26,892 nucleotides of DNA, taken from contig JANRKT010000274.1 in the NCBI GenBank assembly GCA_033763355.1, positions 1 to 26,892 on the forward strand, given 5' to 3'. Numbering within the stretch: position 1 is the stretch's first letter; each line of letters starts with the position of its first letter. Origin of the DNA: JANRKT01 sp033763355 (lineage in GTDB: Bacteria; Bacteroidota; Bacteroidia; Chitinophagales; Chitinophagaceae). This document shows positions 1 to 7,674 of this stretch, piece after piece. The notes under the pieces are model-generated. The model saw nothing but the letters and a program-made list of their open reading frames with translations. It ran no database searches and was not told the DNA's origin. A program made the translations under genes and the position numbers.

Positions 1-3000
1 GCCAAACATGATGGTGCGGGTTTTCGGGTAGAAATTATTATAGTCAATACCCGGAGACACACCACCCTGGTTAATTTCAGGGTCAATGCCCTGGTACTTT
101 GTAATGGTAAACAAATTGTTTACGGTGGTGTATAACCTTAAGCTGTTTACACCTTTTACCGGTTTTGAAAATGTGTAGGACAGTGTCGCATTGTCAAGGC
201 GCACATAATCCCCTTTTTCAATATAGCGTGTGGAGTAAAAAGAGTTCCTGTTGTCATTAATCTTATCATTTGCCGCACTCTTAAGTATATTATTTGCGGC
301 AGCAGCAGTTACATAAGAAAGATCGGCCCTCGTTGCATTGAATATCTTGTTCCCAAAAACACCCCTGAAGAAAATATTCAGATCAAATTTTTTATACCGC
401 AATGTATTGTTCCATCCCATCAGCAATTTGGGCTGCGCATTGCCAACATAAAAATAATCGGTGCCAATGCTGGGGTTTGTAGTGAGTGTTTTATCTTTTT
501 TATAAAACTGTGATACACCGCTGGCATCCTTTCCTGCATACATTAAAGAAAAGAACTGGCCTATGGGATAACCCACTTTTAATAATTGCAATGTGGCGCC
601 GGTTTGGCCAGGCCCTTCAGGATCTGAATATCGTATCGAGTCCCCGTTTGAAAAAGGTCCCCGCAGGCTGGTAACCTCATTTTTGTTGTGCGCAAGGTTC
701 AGGCTGGCATACCAGCTGAATACCGAATTGCTTATTGGTGTAATATTCAGGCTCAGCTCTACCCCTTTGTTATTGATACTGCCTCCGTTGGCCCATATCC
801 TTCCCCCGGGTACCAACGATGCCGGAACAGCATAGTTGAACAACATGTCAGTGGTATTTTTTTCATACCAGTCTATTGAACCGCTTATTTTGTTCCTTAA
901 AATAGTAAAGTCAAGGCCTATATTGGTAGTTGCCGTTTTTTCCCATCTCAAGTCCGGGTTTGATCCCTGTATGGGGCCATAGGCATTTTCCTGAACACCA
1001 TTATTATAATAAGTACCGGTAATACCATAAATAAGTTTGCTGGTATAAGCTCCGATGCCATTTGAATTTCCGGTAACACCGTAGCTGATCCTCAATTTCA
1101 GGTCACTGAAAAAATTCTGGCTGCTCATGAAATCTTCATTGCTGATGCGCCAGGCCACACCTGCAGAAGGAAAATAACCCCATTCATTGTTCGCTCCAAA
1201 TACTGAACTGCCATCCCTGCGGATTGATCCCTGCAAAAGGTATTTATCTTTAAAACTGTAATTTACCCTTGCAAAATCGGAGATAAGTTTCACCTGTCCG
1301 TAAGTAAGGTCTGATCCTAAATTGATCCTGTAACTGGTGATGGCATAAGGGTTACCAAGTACAAGATTGGAATACCCGAGGTTGTCTGCCGGGAAATTTG
1401 TACTGGATGCCTGGAAGCCTTCACCATAGCTGTTCTCTTGCCAGGAATAACCCACTACAGCATTGATGCTGTGATCTGCAATTTTTTTATTCCAGGTCAG
1501 GAATGATTCAATGGTTTTGGTTGTATTCTGAAAACTGCTCCTGAAAGCTGAACCGTTTACTCCAAATAAATTACCTATTAGTACGTGAGCAATGCCAATG
1601 CCAGGGTCAGGATTGTTGTAAAAGTTAGAAGTGGGATACTTGCCGTAGTAGCTGCCATAATACTCCCCGTGCAATGATGTTGTTTTCTGATAAGCCACAT
1701 TGAGATTATAGGTGAATCCGAAGGGAAGTTTTGCTTCAGTGGTAAAGTTGCCTATCAGTGTATTATACTTGGTATCATCTTTTGCATTGTCAGCAATAGC
1801 AAGAGGATTAAAATATCCGGTTGTATTGAGGTTTTCAAAGTAAGTACCATCATCATTTTTTACAGGTGAAACAGGAAGATGTTTGGCAGCCTGAAGCAAT
1901 ACCACATTCTGAAGGGGCACATAATTCGCATCACTGCTTGAATTAGCCACATTCAACCCGAATTTGAGTTTATCATTCAGTGCAAACTGCTCAATGCTGA
2001 GGCGGGCAATAACACGCCTTAAACGGCTGCGTACAAGAATGCCTTCTTTATCAATATAGTTAAGGCTTGCACTGTAAGTGCTGTGTTCACCACCCCCGCT
2101 TAAAGAGAGGTTGTGGTTATGAGAAATAGCAGAAGATCGCTGAATGGCGCTCTGCCAGTCAGTATCAAAGCCTTTATCGTCGTTGGGTGAAAAGGCAGAG
2201 TTATTAGCGGCTAAGTAGGCCCTCAATTCTGCAGAATTCATCAGGTCAAGCCGGTTGCTTACGTTTTCAATGCCCACATAACCGTTATATGTGGTTTGAA
2301 CCTGGCCCTTTTTTCCTCTTTTGGTGGTTACCATAATAACCCCCGCAGAAGCCCTGTTTCCATAAATTGCCGTAGCAGCTGCATCTTTCAATACATCAAT
2401 TGAAGCAATATCATCAGGAGCTACAGTAGAAATATCAGCACCGGGAATACCATCAATTACATAAAAAGGGCCACCGGGGCTATTTACTGTTGACGCACCA
2501 CGCAGAATAACTGCTGCCGGGCGGTTGGGATCACCACTGGCTGTAATGTTAAGGCCAGCTACCTTGCCCTGCAGCAATTGTCCTACATCGCTTATTGCAC
2601 CGCGGTTCAGGTCTTCCTGTTTAATGGTAGATATGGAACTGGTCAGCGTTCTTCTTGTATTCTTTCCGTATCCCACCACCACTACTTCATCCAGTTTGCG
2701 GGTGCTGGGTTTTAAGGCAATGCGAAAAGAACTCCTTCCATTGATGTTCATCTCCATGGTTTCAAAACCAACGGAACTGATGACCAGCATACCACTGAGG
2801 TTATCAAGCGATAACCTGAACTGGCCGTTGATATCTGTAACCGTGCCGGTTTTTTTACCTTTTAAAGCAACCGATACATTCTCCACCGGCTGTTCGGTTT
2901 CTTCATTAACAACCATACCTGAAACAACAGTGTCAGCAGCTGCTGCAGTTTTTTCAGGTTCGTTGCTGAACGATACAAGCGTTCTCCCGTTTCGCTGGGA

Positions 3001-3390
3001 AATAATAATATTATTGCCTACCTGCCTGTAAGTAAGTTCGGTATTTTTAAGCAGCAGCTCCAGTGTGGCGCTTACTGATCTTGTGCCTTTTGCTATACTT
3101 ACCCTGTAACCATCTACTTGTTGTGGCTGATAAGCAAAAAGGTAGTCTGTAAGTTTCTCAATCCTTTTAAAAGCGGCCGTAAGGCTTACGTTGTTTAACT
3201 CCAGTGTAATAAATGTTTCATCTGCATCCTGCCCGGCAGAATTTTTGGCCAGCAGCATCTGCATACCAAAGCAAAGAAGAAACGCAAGAAACAAACTTAC
3301 CCGCATAAGGAATAAGAGGTTTGATTTACCGATACGGGCAGGATGCAAGGTTTTACCCGAACCCGCTGCCCTTGCAACAAATAATTGCAT
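1..3390 (-). CDS. SusC/RagA-family TonB-dependent outer-membrane receptor (3' end cut by window)
   Basis: Outer-membrane beta-barrel that imports a nutrient, normally an oligosaccharide or other large substrate, with a SusD lipoprotein as lid; energy comes from TonB. I translated 1130 residues from ATG 3390 to base 1. In order they are a hydrophobic signal segment (about 29-48), an STN domain (about 60-131), a carboxypeptidase-regulatory-like beta-sandwich (about 155-228), the segment KLDEVVVVGYG (232-242) typical of SusC proteins, and the plug with FYVIDGIPG (309-317) and DVLKDAAATAIYGNRASAG (332-350), followed by the barrel. The last readable residues, FYPKTRTIMFG, are the usual C-terminal motif, so probably fewer than ten residues are missing. 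ATG 3306 (Met29) is an alternative start directly before the signal peptide; neither start has a Shine-Dalgarno. The STN domain fits control by the FecR/ECF pair upstream. A SusD gene would be expected just beyond base 1. The substrate cannot be read from the sequence. Confidence 0.95.
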   Translation of the reverse strand, partial: MQLFVARAAGSGKTLHPARIGKSNLLFLMRVSLFLAFLLCFGMQMLLAKNSAGQDADETFITLELNNVSLTAAFKRIEKLTDYLFAYQPQQVDGYRVSIAKGTRSVSATLELLLKNTELTYRQVGNNIIISQRNGRTLVSFSNEPEKTAAAADTVVSGMVVNEETEQPVENVSVALKGKKTGTVTDINGQFRLSLDNLSGMLVISSVGFETMEMNINGRSSFRIALKPSTRKLDEVVVVGYGKNTRRTLTSSISTIKQEDLNRGAISDVGQLLQGKVAGLNITASGDPNRPAAVILRGASTVNSPGGPFYVIDGIPGADISTVAPDDIASIDVLKDAAATAIYGNRASAGVIMVTTKRGKKGQVQTTYNGYVGIENVSNRLDLMNSAELRAYLAANNSAFSPNDDKGFDTDWQSAIQRSSAISHNHNLSLSGGGEHSTYSASLNYIDKEGILVRSRLRRVIARLSIEQFALNDKLKFGLNVANSSSDANYVPLQNVVLLQAAKHLPVSPVKNDDGTYFENLNTTGYFNPLAIADNAKDDTKYNTLIGNFTTEAKLPFGFTYNLNVAYQKTTSLHGEYYGSYYGKYPTSNFYNNPDPGIGIAHVLIGNLFGVNGSAFRSSFQNTTKTIESFLTWNKKIADHSINAVVGYSWQENSYGEGFQASSTNFPADNLGYSNLVLGNPYAITSYRINLGSDLTYGQVKLISDFARVNYSFKDKYLLQGSIRRDGSSVFGANNEWGYFPSAGVAWRISNEDFMSSQNFFSDLKLRISYGVTGNSNGIGAYTSKLIYGITGTYYNNGVQENAYGPIQGSNPDLRWEKTATTNIGLDFTILRNKISGSIDWYEKNTTDMLFNYAVPASLVPGGRIWANGGSINNKGVELSLNITPISNSVFSWYASLNLAHNKNEVTSLRGPFSNGDSIRYSDPEGPGQTGATLQLLKVGYPIGQFFSLMYAGKDASGVSQFYKKDKTLTTNPSIGTDYFYVGNAQPKLLMGWNNTLRYKKFDLNIFFRGVFGNKIFNATRADLSYVTAAAANNILKSAANDKINDNRNSFYSTRYIEKGDYVRLDNATLSYTFSKPVKGVNSLRLYTTVNNLFTITKYQGIDPEINQGGVSPGIDYNNFYPKTRTIMFG

Positions 3391-3454
3391 AATTTGCAGT
3401 TGTTTAAAATGGTTATTGAAATTGTTTTAAACACAGCCCCTCATTGCTTTCCAC

Positions 3455-3502
3455 GGCGGAGGGGTTTTCTTCAATCCGCCAGGACCTAATCCTCATGGCG
3501 GA
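3455..3502 (-). promoter_or_regulatory. Alternating TCCGCC/GGCGGA hairpins in the susC-like leader
   Basis: Three six-base segments lie between fecR and the receptor gene: GGCGGA at 3455-3460, TCCGCC at 3475-3480 and GGCGGA at 3497-3502. The middle one can pair with either outer one, giving two mutually exclusive hairpins in the receptor mRNA leader. The promoter-proximal one is extended by AGGA/TCCT. Neither has a U-tract. This may be a leader RNA switch or only an imperfect terminator; the pairing is seen and any function is inferred. Confidence 0.35.
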
Positions 3503-3558
3503 TAAATAATTTAAGTGGAGTTGATTTTAAGCATAAAGCAATCGTTTTATTTTGGTTA

Positions 3559-4590
3559 CTAATCGCAGCCTTCGCCACTAATGATGATCTGATCATTGGG
3601 CTGTATATTATAAGTTGCATTTACAACGCCGGTTACCACAGTCAGCACCTGCTCCAGGTTCTCATTATTGAGGAAAGTAGCGCTGATAAGGCATTTGCGC
3701 AGGCCTTCATTTGAAAAAGAAATGTTTACATGGTACCTGTTGTTGATGAGCGCTGCGGCTTCTTCAAGGTTCAGGTTGTCCAGCACAAAATATTGTTTCT
3801 TCCATTCCACCACATCTTCCGCATCTACTTTTTCATGCCTGTATAAATTATTCGCAGTATTAATTGCAATACTTTCATTTGGGGTTATGACAGCATAAGT
3901 TTTTTTATTGTCGCCTACTTTTACTTTGCCCCTTGTTACGGTAACTGTAATTTCTTTCTGGTCAGGATAGGCCCTGATATTAAAAGCTGTGCCAAGAACG
4001 GTGGTGTTTACCTTCCCTGTATGTACTATAAAAGGTCTTGACGGGTCATGCTTAACATCAAAATACCCTTCTCCCGTAAGTACAACTTCCCTTGAAGCGG
4101 GTGCAAACACATCAGGGTATTCAAGCCTGCTGCCTTCATTAAGCAGCACGGTGCTGCCATCCGGCAGGCGGATGTATTTTTTTCCTTTGGTATCGGATAC
4201 GGGTTGCAGGGCAGGGGCATTGTTTTCAGCCAGTTGTTGTTGCTGCTTATTTACTGTCTGTGGAAAAAAGAGCCAGGTTGCAAAAGCAACCAGGACGATT
4301 GCCGCTGCTGCAGCCCACTTCCACCTGTTAAAAAATGATTTTGTAACAGGAATAAGTTTTGCGGTATGCTTTTCTGAATTGAGTATGTTATCGAGTAGTT
4401 CCTTCGCCCGGCTGTTATTCATTTCAACTACGGGTTTTTCCAGCAACAGCAGGTTGCCTATATATTCCTGCAGCAAATCATCATAATCCCCGCTTTTTAT
4501 CATCTTCATCAGCGCAAGCTGTTCTTCAGGAGCGGCCTTACCTGCCAGGTATGCCTCAAGTAATTCAGCAAATTTTTTATCGCCTGTCAT
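3559..4590 (-). CDS. FecR-family anti-sigma factor
   Basis: Inner-membrane anti-sigma factor that holds or activates the ECF sigma factor according to the state of the STN-containing outer-membrane receptor. The 343 residues hold a cytoplasmic N-terminal region (1-88), one membrane helix (about 91-109), a periplasmic FecR domain (about 130-235, with LPDGSTVLLNEGS and VLGTAFNIRAYPD) and a C-terminal DUF4974-type domain (about 265-340) that resembles an STN fold. I chose ATG 4590 because GGAAAAG lies just upstream and the protein then begins MTGDKKFAELL, a normal FecR start. The frame stays open to a TTG at 4632. The gene lies between the sigma factor and the receptor on the same strand, the standard order for this signalling cassette. 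Confidence 0.93.
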   Translation of the reverse strand: MTGDKKFAELLEAYLAGKAAPEEQLALMKMIKSGDYDDLLQEYIGNLLLLEKPVVEMNNSRAKELLDNILNSEKHTAKLIPVTKSFFNRWKWAAAAAIVLVAFATWLFFPQTVNKQQQQLAENNAPALQPVSDTKGKKYIRLPDGSTVLLNEGSRLEYPDVFAPASREVVLTGEGYFDVKHDPSRPFIVHTGKVNTTVLGTAFNIRAYPDQKEITVTVTRGKVKVGDNKKTYAVITPNESIAINTANNLYRHEKVDAEDVVEWKKQYFVLDNLNLEEAAALINNRYHVNISFSNEGLRKCLISATFLNNENLEQVLTVVTGVVNATYNIQPNDQIIISGEGCD

Positions 4591-4691
4591 AACTTTTCCA
4601 AAAATGGTAATGAGTAGATAATCCCTTAACAAGAATGACGATTGGGAATTGGCCGGGGAGTAGCCTGTACTAAAAAATATTTACCAGATAT

Positions 4692-5297
4692 TTACAAAAG
4701 CGGGAAGATTACTGTAAAAGCCCCTATGGCAAACATCAGAAATTGATGAAGGTGCCTGTTAAGGTATTTGCGTATAGACTGAAGGGCTTTGGCCATGTGT
4801 GTTTTAACAGTAAGCCTTGAGAGCTGCATTTTTTGTGCAATGGTTTCATGGCTGAGGCCTTCTGTTTTTGAAAAGTGATATACCAGTTTTTGCTGCGGGG
4901 GTAAAAGTTGTATGGCTTCCTGTTCCAGTTGCAGGCACTGCCGCTGCCTCACCAGGTATTCTGTATCATTTATTGCTGTTTCCTCCCCCCTCAGTTCCGA
5001 TTGCGCTGCGGTTTCATAGGCCATCTTCTTCAACCTGTCAAAAATAAAATTTCTTGCCATGGTAAAAAGATACGCTTCGAAATTTTCAACCATATGCAGC
5101 TCATATCTTTTAAGCCATATTTTTAAAAAAACATCCTGAACAATTTCTTCGGCCGGGGCCGGGGATTTCAGGAATTTTAATGCTACTGCGTATATTCTGC
5201 CGCGGTAATGATTGAAGATTTGGGTAAAGGCAAACTCACTGCCGGTATTTAACAGCAGCAGCATTTCATGCTCAACGTAAACCGTTTTCCTGGTCAA
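4692..5297 (-). CDS. ECF-type RNA polymerase sigma factor (FecI-like), probable TTG start
   Basis: Sigma-70 family extracytoplasmic-function factor of 201 residues that would direct RNA polymerase to the receptor operon. Sigma region 2 spans about 25-92, with FTQIFNHYRGRIY and EEIVQDVFLKIW. Region 4 spans about 125-180, with LPPQQKLVYHFSKTEGLSHETI and a helix-turn-helix at QKMQLSRLTVKTHM. The hydrophobic C-terminal tail (about 186-201) is common in Bacteroidota members. The start appears to be TTG 5297: AGGAAA lies a few bases upstream, and an in-frame stop a few codons further upstream excludes a longer form. ATG 5264 (residue 12) is the alternative but has a poorer ribosome site. The gene is followed by fecR after about 100 bp. 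Confidence 0.93.
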   Translation of the reverse strand: MTRKTVYVEHEMLLLLNTGSEFAFTQIFNHYRGRIYAVALKFLKSPAPAEEIVQDVFLKIWLKRYELHMVENFEAYLFTMARNFIFDRLKKMAYETAAQSELRGEETAINDTEYLVRQRQCLQLEQEAIQLLPPQQKLVYHFSKTEGLSHETIAQKMQLSRLTVKTHMAKALQSIRKYLNRHLHQFLMFAIGAFTVIFPLL

Positions 5298-5368
5298 TAT
5301 ATTTCCTGTTTAATCAGAAAATGAAGAAGCGGATTTATTCATCAGGTATTACCTGCGGCCATGCGCAA

Positions 5369-6268
5369 TTAAAACTTTAATGTAACCGGTAAATATTTTC
5401 CTACCAGGTCTTCGTAATAAGATTTTAACTTATTCCAGTCCGGCGGCACGGGGTTTTTGGAATACAGGTCGTAGGGATTAAACAACTTTACCCATTTCAG
5501 CATAGCCCTGTCGTGGTCATCGAGCAGGTAATCATACTGCCCTTCGCGGTGCCATGGATAAAAAGAGTGGTAGCGGAGCATATATAGCCCTTCTTCAGGA
5601 ATATAATCTTTCATCATCTGGTAAATGTATTCATCATGCCCCCATGACATGTGCACATTGCGTAAACCACAGCCCGGCTTATATACCCCATATTGGGTAT
5701 TATACTCCGGATTGCCGTAATCAGGGTTATCCTTAAAAAATTCAGGATACACTACTTTGTCTGAATACGCACAACCCACCGGGAAAGTATCTCCCACCAC
5801 CGCCCATTGCGGCTCACCAAATAAACAAAGCACTTTTCCCATATCGTGCATCAACCCAACCAACACCATCCAGTCGGGGTGCCCGTCTGTGCGGATGGCT
5901 TCCGATGTTTGCAGCAAATGCTGAAACTGGTCAAGATCAGTATCCGGGTCGGAGTCATCTACCAGCTGGTTAAGAAAATCAAATGCGCTCCATACGGGCA
6001 TTGATTTTTTATCAAACTTCAGGAAATGATCCCTTTTCTCCTGTACAAATTCATAAGTCTGGTAAGTGTGGTTAAGGCGGTAAAATTCTTTTACGGTATC
6101 CCTTGCAGGGTTGTCATAATTCCGGTACTCATCAGTTCCCTTGGAAGTAGCAATGGATTCGGGGTCGGGGTAACGTTGCAACACATCGTCTTCCCATTCA
6201 TCAAGGCTTTTTAAAGGAGAAATATCTTGCAGCGATGTACTGTTAAAAGCAGGCATAAAGACAAGCAT
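5369..6268 (-). CDS. MIOX: Myo-inositol oxygenase (MIOX)
   Basis: Cytosolic di-iron enzyme that oxidises myo-inositol with O2 to D-glucuronate, opening inositol to uronate catabolism. The 299 residues match the animal enzyme closely in the core, including FGEPQWAVVGDTFPVGC (150-166) and MSWGHDEYIYQ (207-217). All six iron ligands of the family are present: His130 (GHPDW), His141 and Asp142 (LMHDMGK), His211 (GHDEY), His234 (RYHSFYPWH) and Asp267 (NPYDLY). The length is normal for the family (about 285-300). ATG 6268 gives MLVFMPAF; Met5 is possible. The gene is divergent from a LacI regulator, and the shared 154-bp region contains a LacI-type palindrome, so repression relieved by a sugar or inositol ligand is likely (inference). 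The sigma/FecR/receptor genes follow on the same strand after 71 bp. Confidence 0.95.
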   Translation of the reverse strand: MLVFMPAFNSTSLQDISPLKSLDEWEDDVLQRYPDPESIATSKGTDEYRNYDNPARDTVKEFYRLNHTYQTYEFVQEKRDHFLKFDKKSMPVWSAFDFLNQLVDDSDPDTDLDQFQHLLQTSEAIRTDGHPDWMVLVGLMHDMGKVLCLFGEPQWAVVGDTFPVGCAYSDKVVYPEFFKDNPDYGNPEYNTQYGVYKPGCGLRNVHMSWGHDEYIYQMMKDYIPEEGLYMLRYHSFYPWHREGQYDYLLDDHDRAMLKWVKLFNPYDLYSKNPVPPDWNKLKSYYEDLVGKYLPVTLKF

Positions 6269-6348
6269 TTGGTGTGAGATAAAAAATATGACAATACTAA
6301 TTTGGGGTATTTCATCCGTTTTTAGATGCCCTTGTATATTTTAATTTA

Positions 6349-6362
6349 CGAAACCGTTTTCG
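6349..6362. promoter_or_regulatory. Candidate LacI-family operator
   Basis: The 14-bp CGAAACCGTTTTCG is a near-perfect palindrome (12 of 14 positions symmetric) with a central CG, the pattern of LacI/GalR-family operators. It lies between the divergent oxygenase and lacI-type genes. TAACTTTA at 6373-6380, a weak match to the Bacteroidota -7 element TAnnTTTG, would place it over the -33 region of the regulator's own promoter. This suggests autoregulation and control of the oxygenase; function is inferred. Confidence 0.55.
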
Positions 6363-6422
6363 GAAACAACACTAACTTTAGCCATTCATCATTTAAGCGT
6401 ACCATTTAAAAATGCCTTCTGC

Positions 6423-7433
6423 ATGGGCAACACAACAATTAAAGTATTAGCAAAACAATTAAACCTGTCTGTTGCAACTATATCAAAAGCTTTAAGGGAC
6501 AGCCATGAAATAAGCGCTGAAACAAAACAAAAGGTGCTTGGCCTTGCAAAGCATCTCAATTATGTTCCCAATCCTTATGCAAGCAGCCTGCGCAAAAGAC
6601 GGAGCAAAACCATAGCAGTGGTGCTGCCCGAAGTGGCGGACAGTTTTTTTTCCCTTGCCATTAACGGAATTGAAGCAGTAGCGCAGGAAAAAGGTTACCA
6701 TGTGCTGATTTATTTAACGCATGAAAGTTTTGCAAAGGAAGAAGCAATACTCAGGGATTTCCAGGGCGGAAGGGTGGACGGGATTTTGATTTCTGTTTCG
6801 GGAGAAACAGGTGAAGGCAGCCACATAAAAGATGTGATAGCTGCAGGTGTGCCTGTTGTATTTTTCGACAGGATATGCGAAGATGTTGAAACCGCCAAAA
6901 TAACCACCGATGATTTTGAAAGCGGCTATAACGCAACCCGCCACCTTGCAGAACAGGGCTGTAAAAAAATTGCATACCTCTCTGTTTCCCCGGCTTTATC
7001 CATCAGCAGCAAAAGATTAGAAGGTTATAAAAAAGCGCTTGCTGAAATCGGCATCAGGCCGGAAAAAAAAGATATTGTATCCTGTACCAATGATGCCGGT
7101 GACAATTACAGAACCATTAAAAAGCTGCTGCAAAGCAAAAACAGACCCGATGGTTTGATTGCATCAGTTGAAAAACTTACCACCACTGTATATATGGTGT
7201 GCAGCGACCTCAGGCTGGAGATACCGGGAATGATAAAAATCATCAGCTTTACCAACCTGCCGACCGCTGCAGTTTTAAACCCTTCCCTTACCACCATTAC
7301 ACAGCCGGCATTTGAAATGGGCAGGGAGGCTGCAGGCGTACTGTTCAAAACACTTGACAGAAAAAATTTCAACCTTAAAAAAGCAAGTATTGTTATCCCC
7401 TCATCACTCGTAGTAAGAAAATCAACCGCATAA
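6423..7433 (+). CDS. LacI/GalR-family transcriptional regulator
   Basis: DNA-binding regulator of 336 residues. The N-terminal helix-turn-helix (about 5-25, TIKVLAKQLNLSVATISKAL) is followed by the hinge helix (about 48-60, YVPNPYASSLRKRRSKTIAVV). A periplasmic-binding-protein-like ligand domain follows (about 62-336), with the usual segments FFDRICEDVETAKITTDD and LTTITQPAFEMGREA. Such proteins normally bind a sugar or sugar derivative and release or gain DNA binding. The gene is divergent from myo-inositol oxygenase with a palindromic site between them, so inositol, glucuronate or a related compound is a reasonable effector guess, but nothing in the sequence proves the ligand. It is likely monocistronic: the next gene on the strand starts 241 bp downstream, after a separate regulatory element. 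Confidence 0.93.
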   Translation: MGNTTIKVLAKQLNLSVATISKALRDSHEISAETKQKVLGLAKHLNYVPNPYASSLRKRRSKTIAVVLPEVADSFFSLAINGIEAVAQEKGYHVLIYLTHESFAKEEAILRDFQGGRVDGILISVSGETGEGSHIKDVIAAGVPVVFFDRICEDVETAKITTDDFESGYNATRHLAEQGCKKIAYLSVSPALSISSKRLEGYKKALAEIGIRPEKKDIVSCTNDAGDNYRTIKKLLQSKNRPDGLIASVEKLTTTVYMVCSDLRLEIPGMIKIISFTNLPTAAVLNPSLTTITQPAFEMGREAAGVLFKTLDRKNFNLKKASIVIPSSLVVRKSTA

Positions 7434-7529
7434 AAAAGGGTTATTGCTGCTTAAACTTATCCACGTTCCCCAATCAATGCCATCCTGCTTTTGTTTAATC
7501 ACCCGGTTTGTTTTATCTTAAACCCCTTT

Positions 7530-7557
7530 ATGGAATAGTATATTCCATCATGGAATA
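7530..7557. promoter_or_regulatory. Triple ATGGAATA element upstream of the PAS kinase
   Basis: ATGGAATA (7530-7537), its exact reverse complement TATTCCAT (7541-7548) and ATGGAATA again (7550-7557) are packed with spacers of 3 and 1 bp. The first two form a perfect 8+8 inverted repeat. The element lies 117 bp before the kinase start and about 100 bp after the LacI gene. It may be an operator for a dimeric regulator, possibly the adjacent LuxR-type response regulator, or a hairpin ending the upstream transcript. The rest of 7434-7674 shows no gene. Confidence 0.5.
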
Positions 7558-7674
7558 TTTTATTGTTTGAAGCCCCTGTATAAAACACCCGTCAGCATAA
7601 ACTCAACCTCAATAAGAGAATTGTAAATAACCCTGAGCTTTAAAAGAGAAATAAATTATTTTAAACAACACCGC

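Noticed and set aside
2525..3031. 168-codon open frame on the plus strand
   Set aside because: It lies inside the receptor gene, which has a complete and well-recognised STN, regulatory and plug domain series on the minus strand. The plus-strand translation shows no domain and is a shadow.
4591..4632. TTG-started extension of FecR
   Set aside because: ATG 4590 has a GGAAAAG ribosome site and a normal FecR N-terminus; the extension has neither.
5343..5355. CAGGTATTACCTG hairpin as a terminator after the oxygenase
   Set aside because: The stem is only 5 bp and no T-tract follows on the minus strand, so I do not call a terminator.
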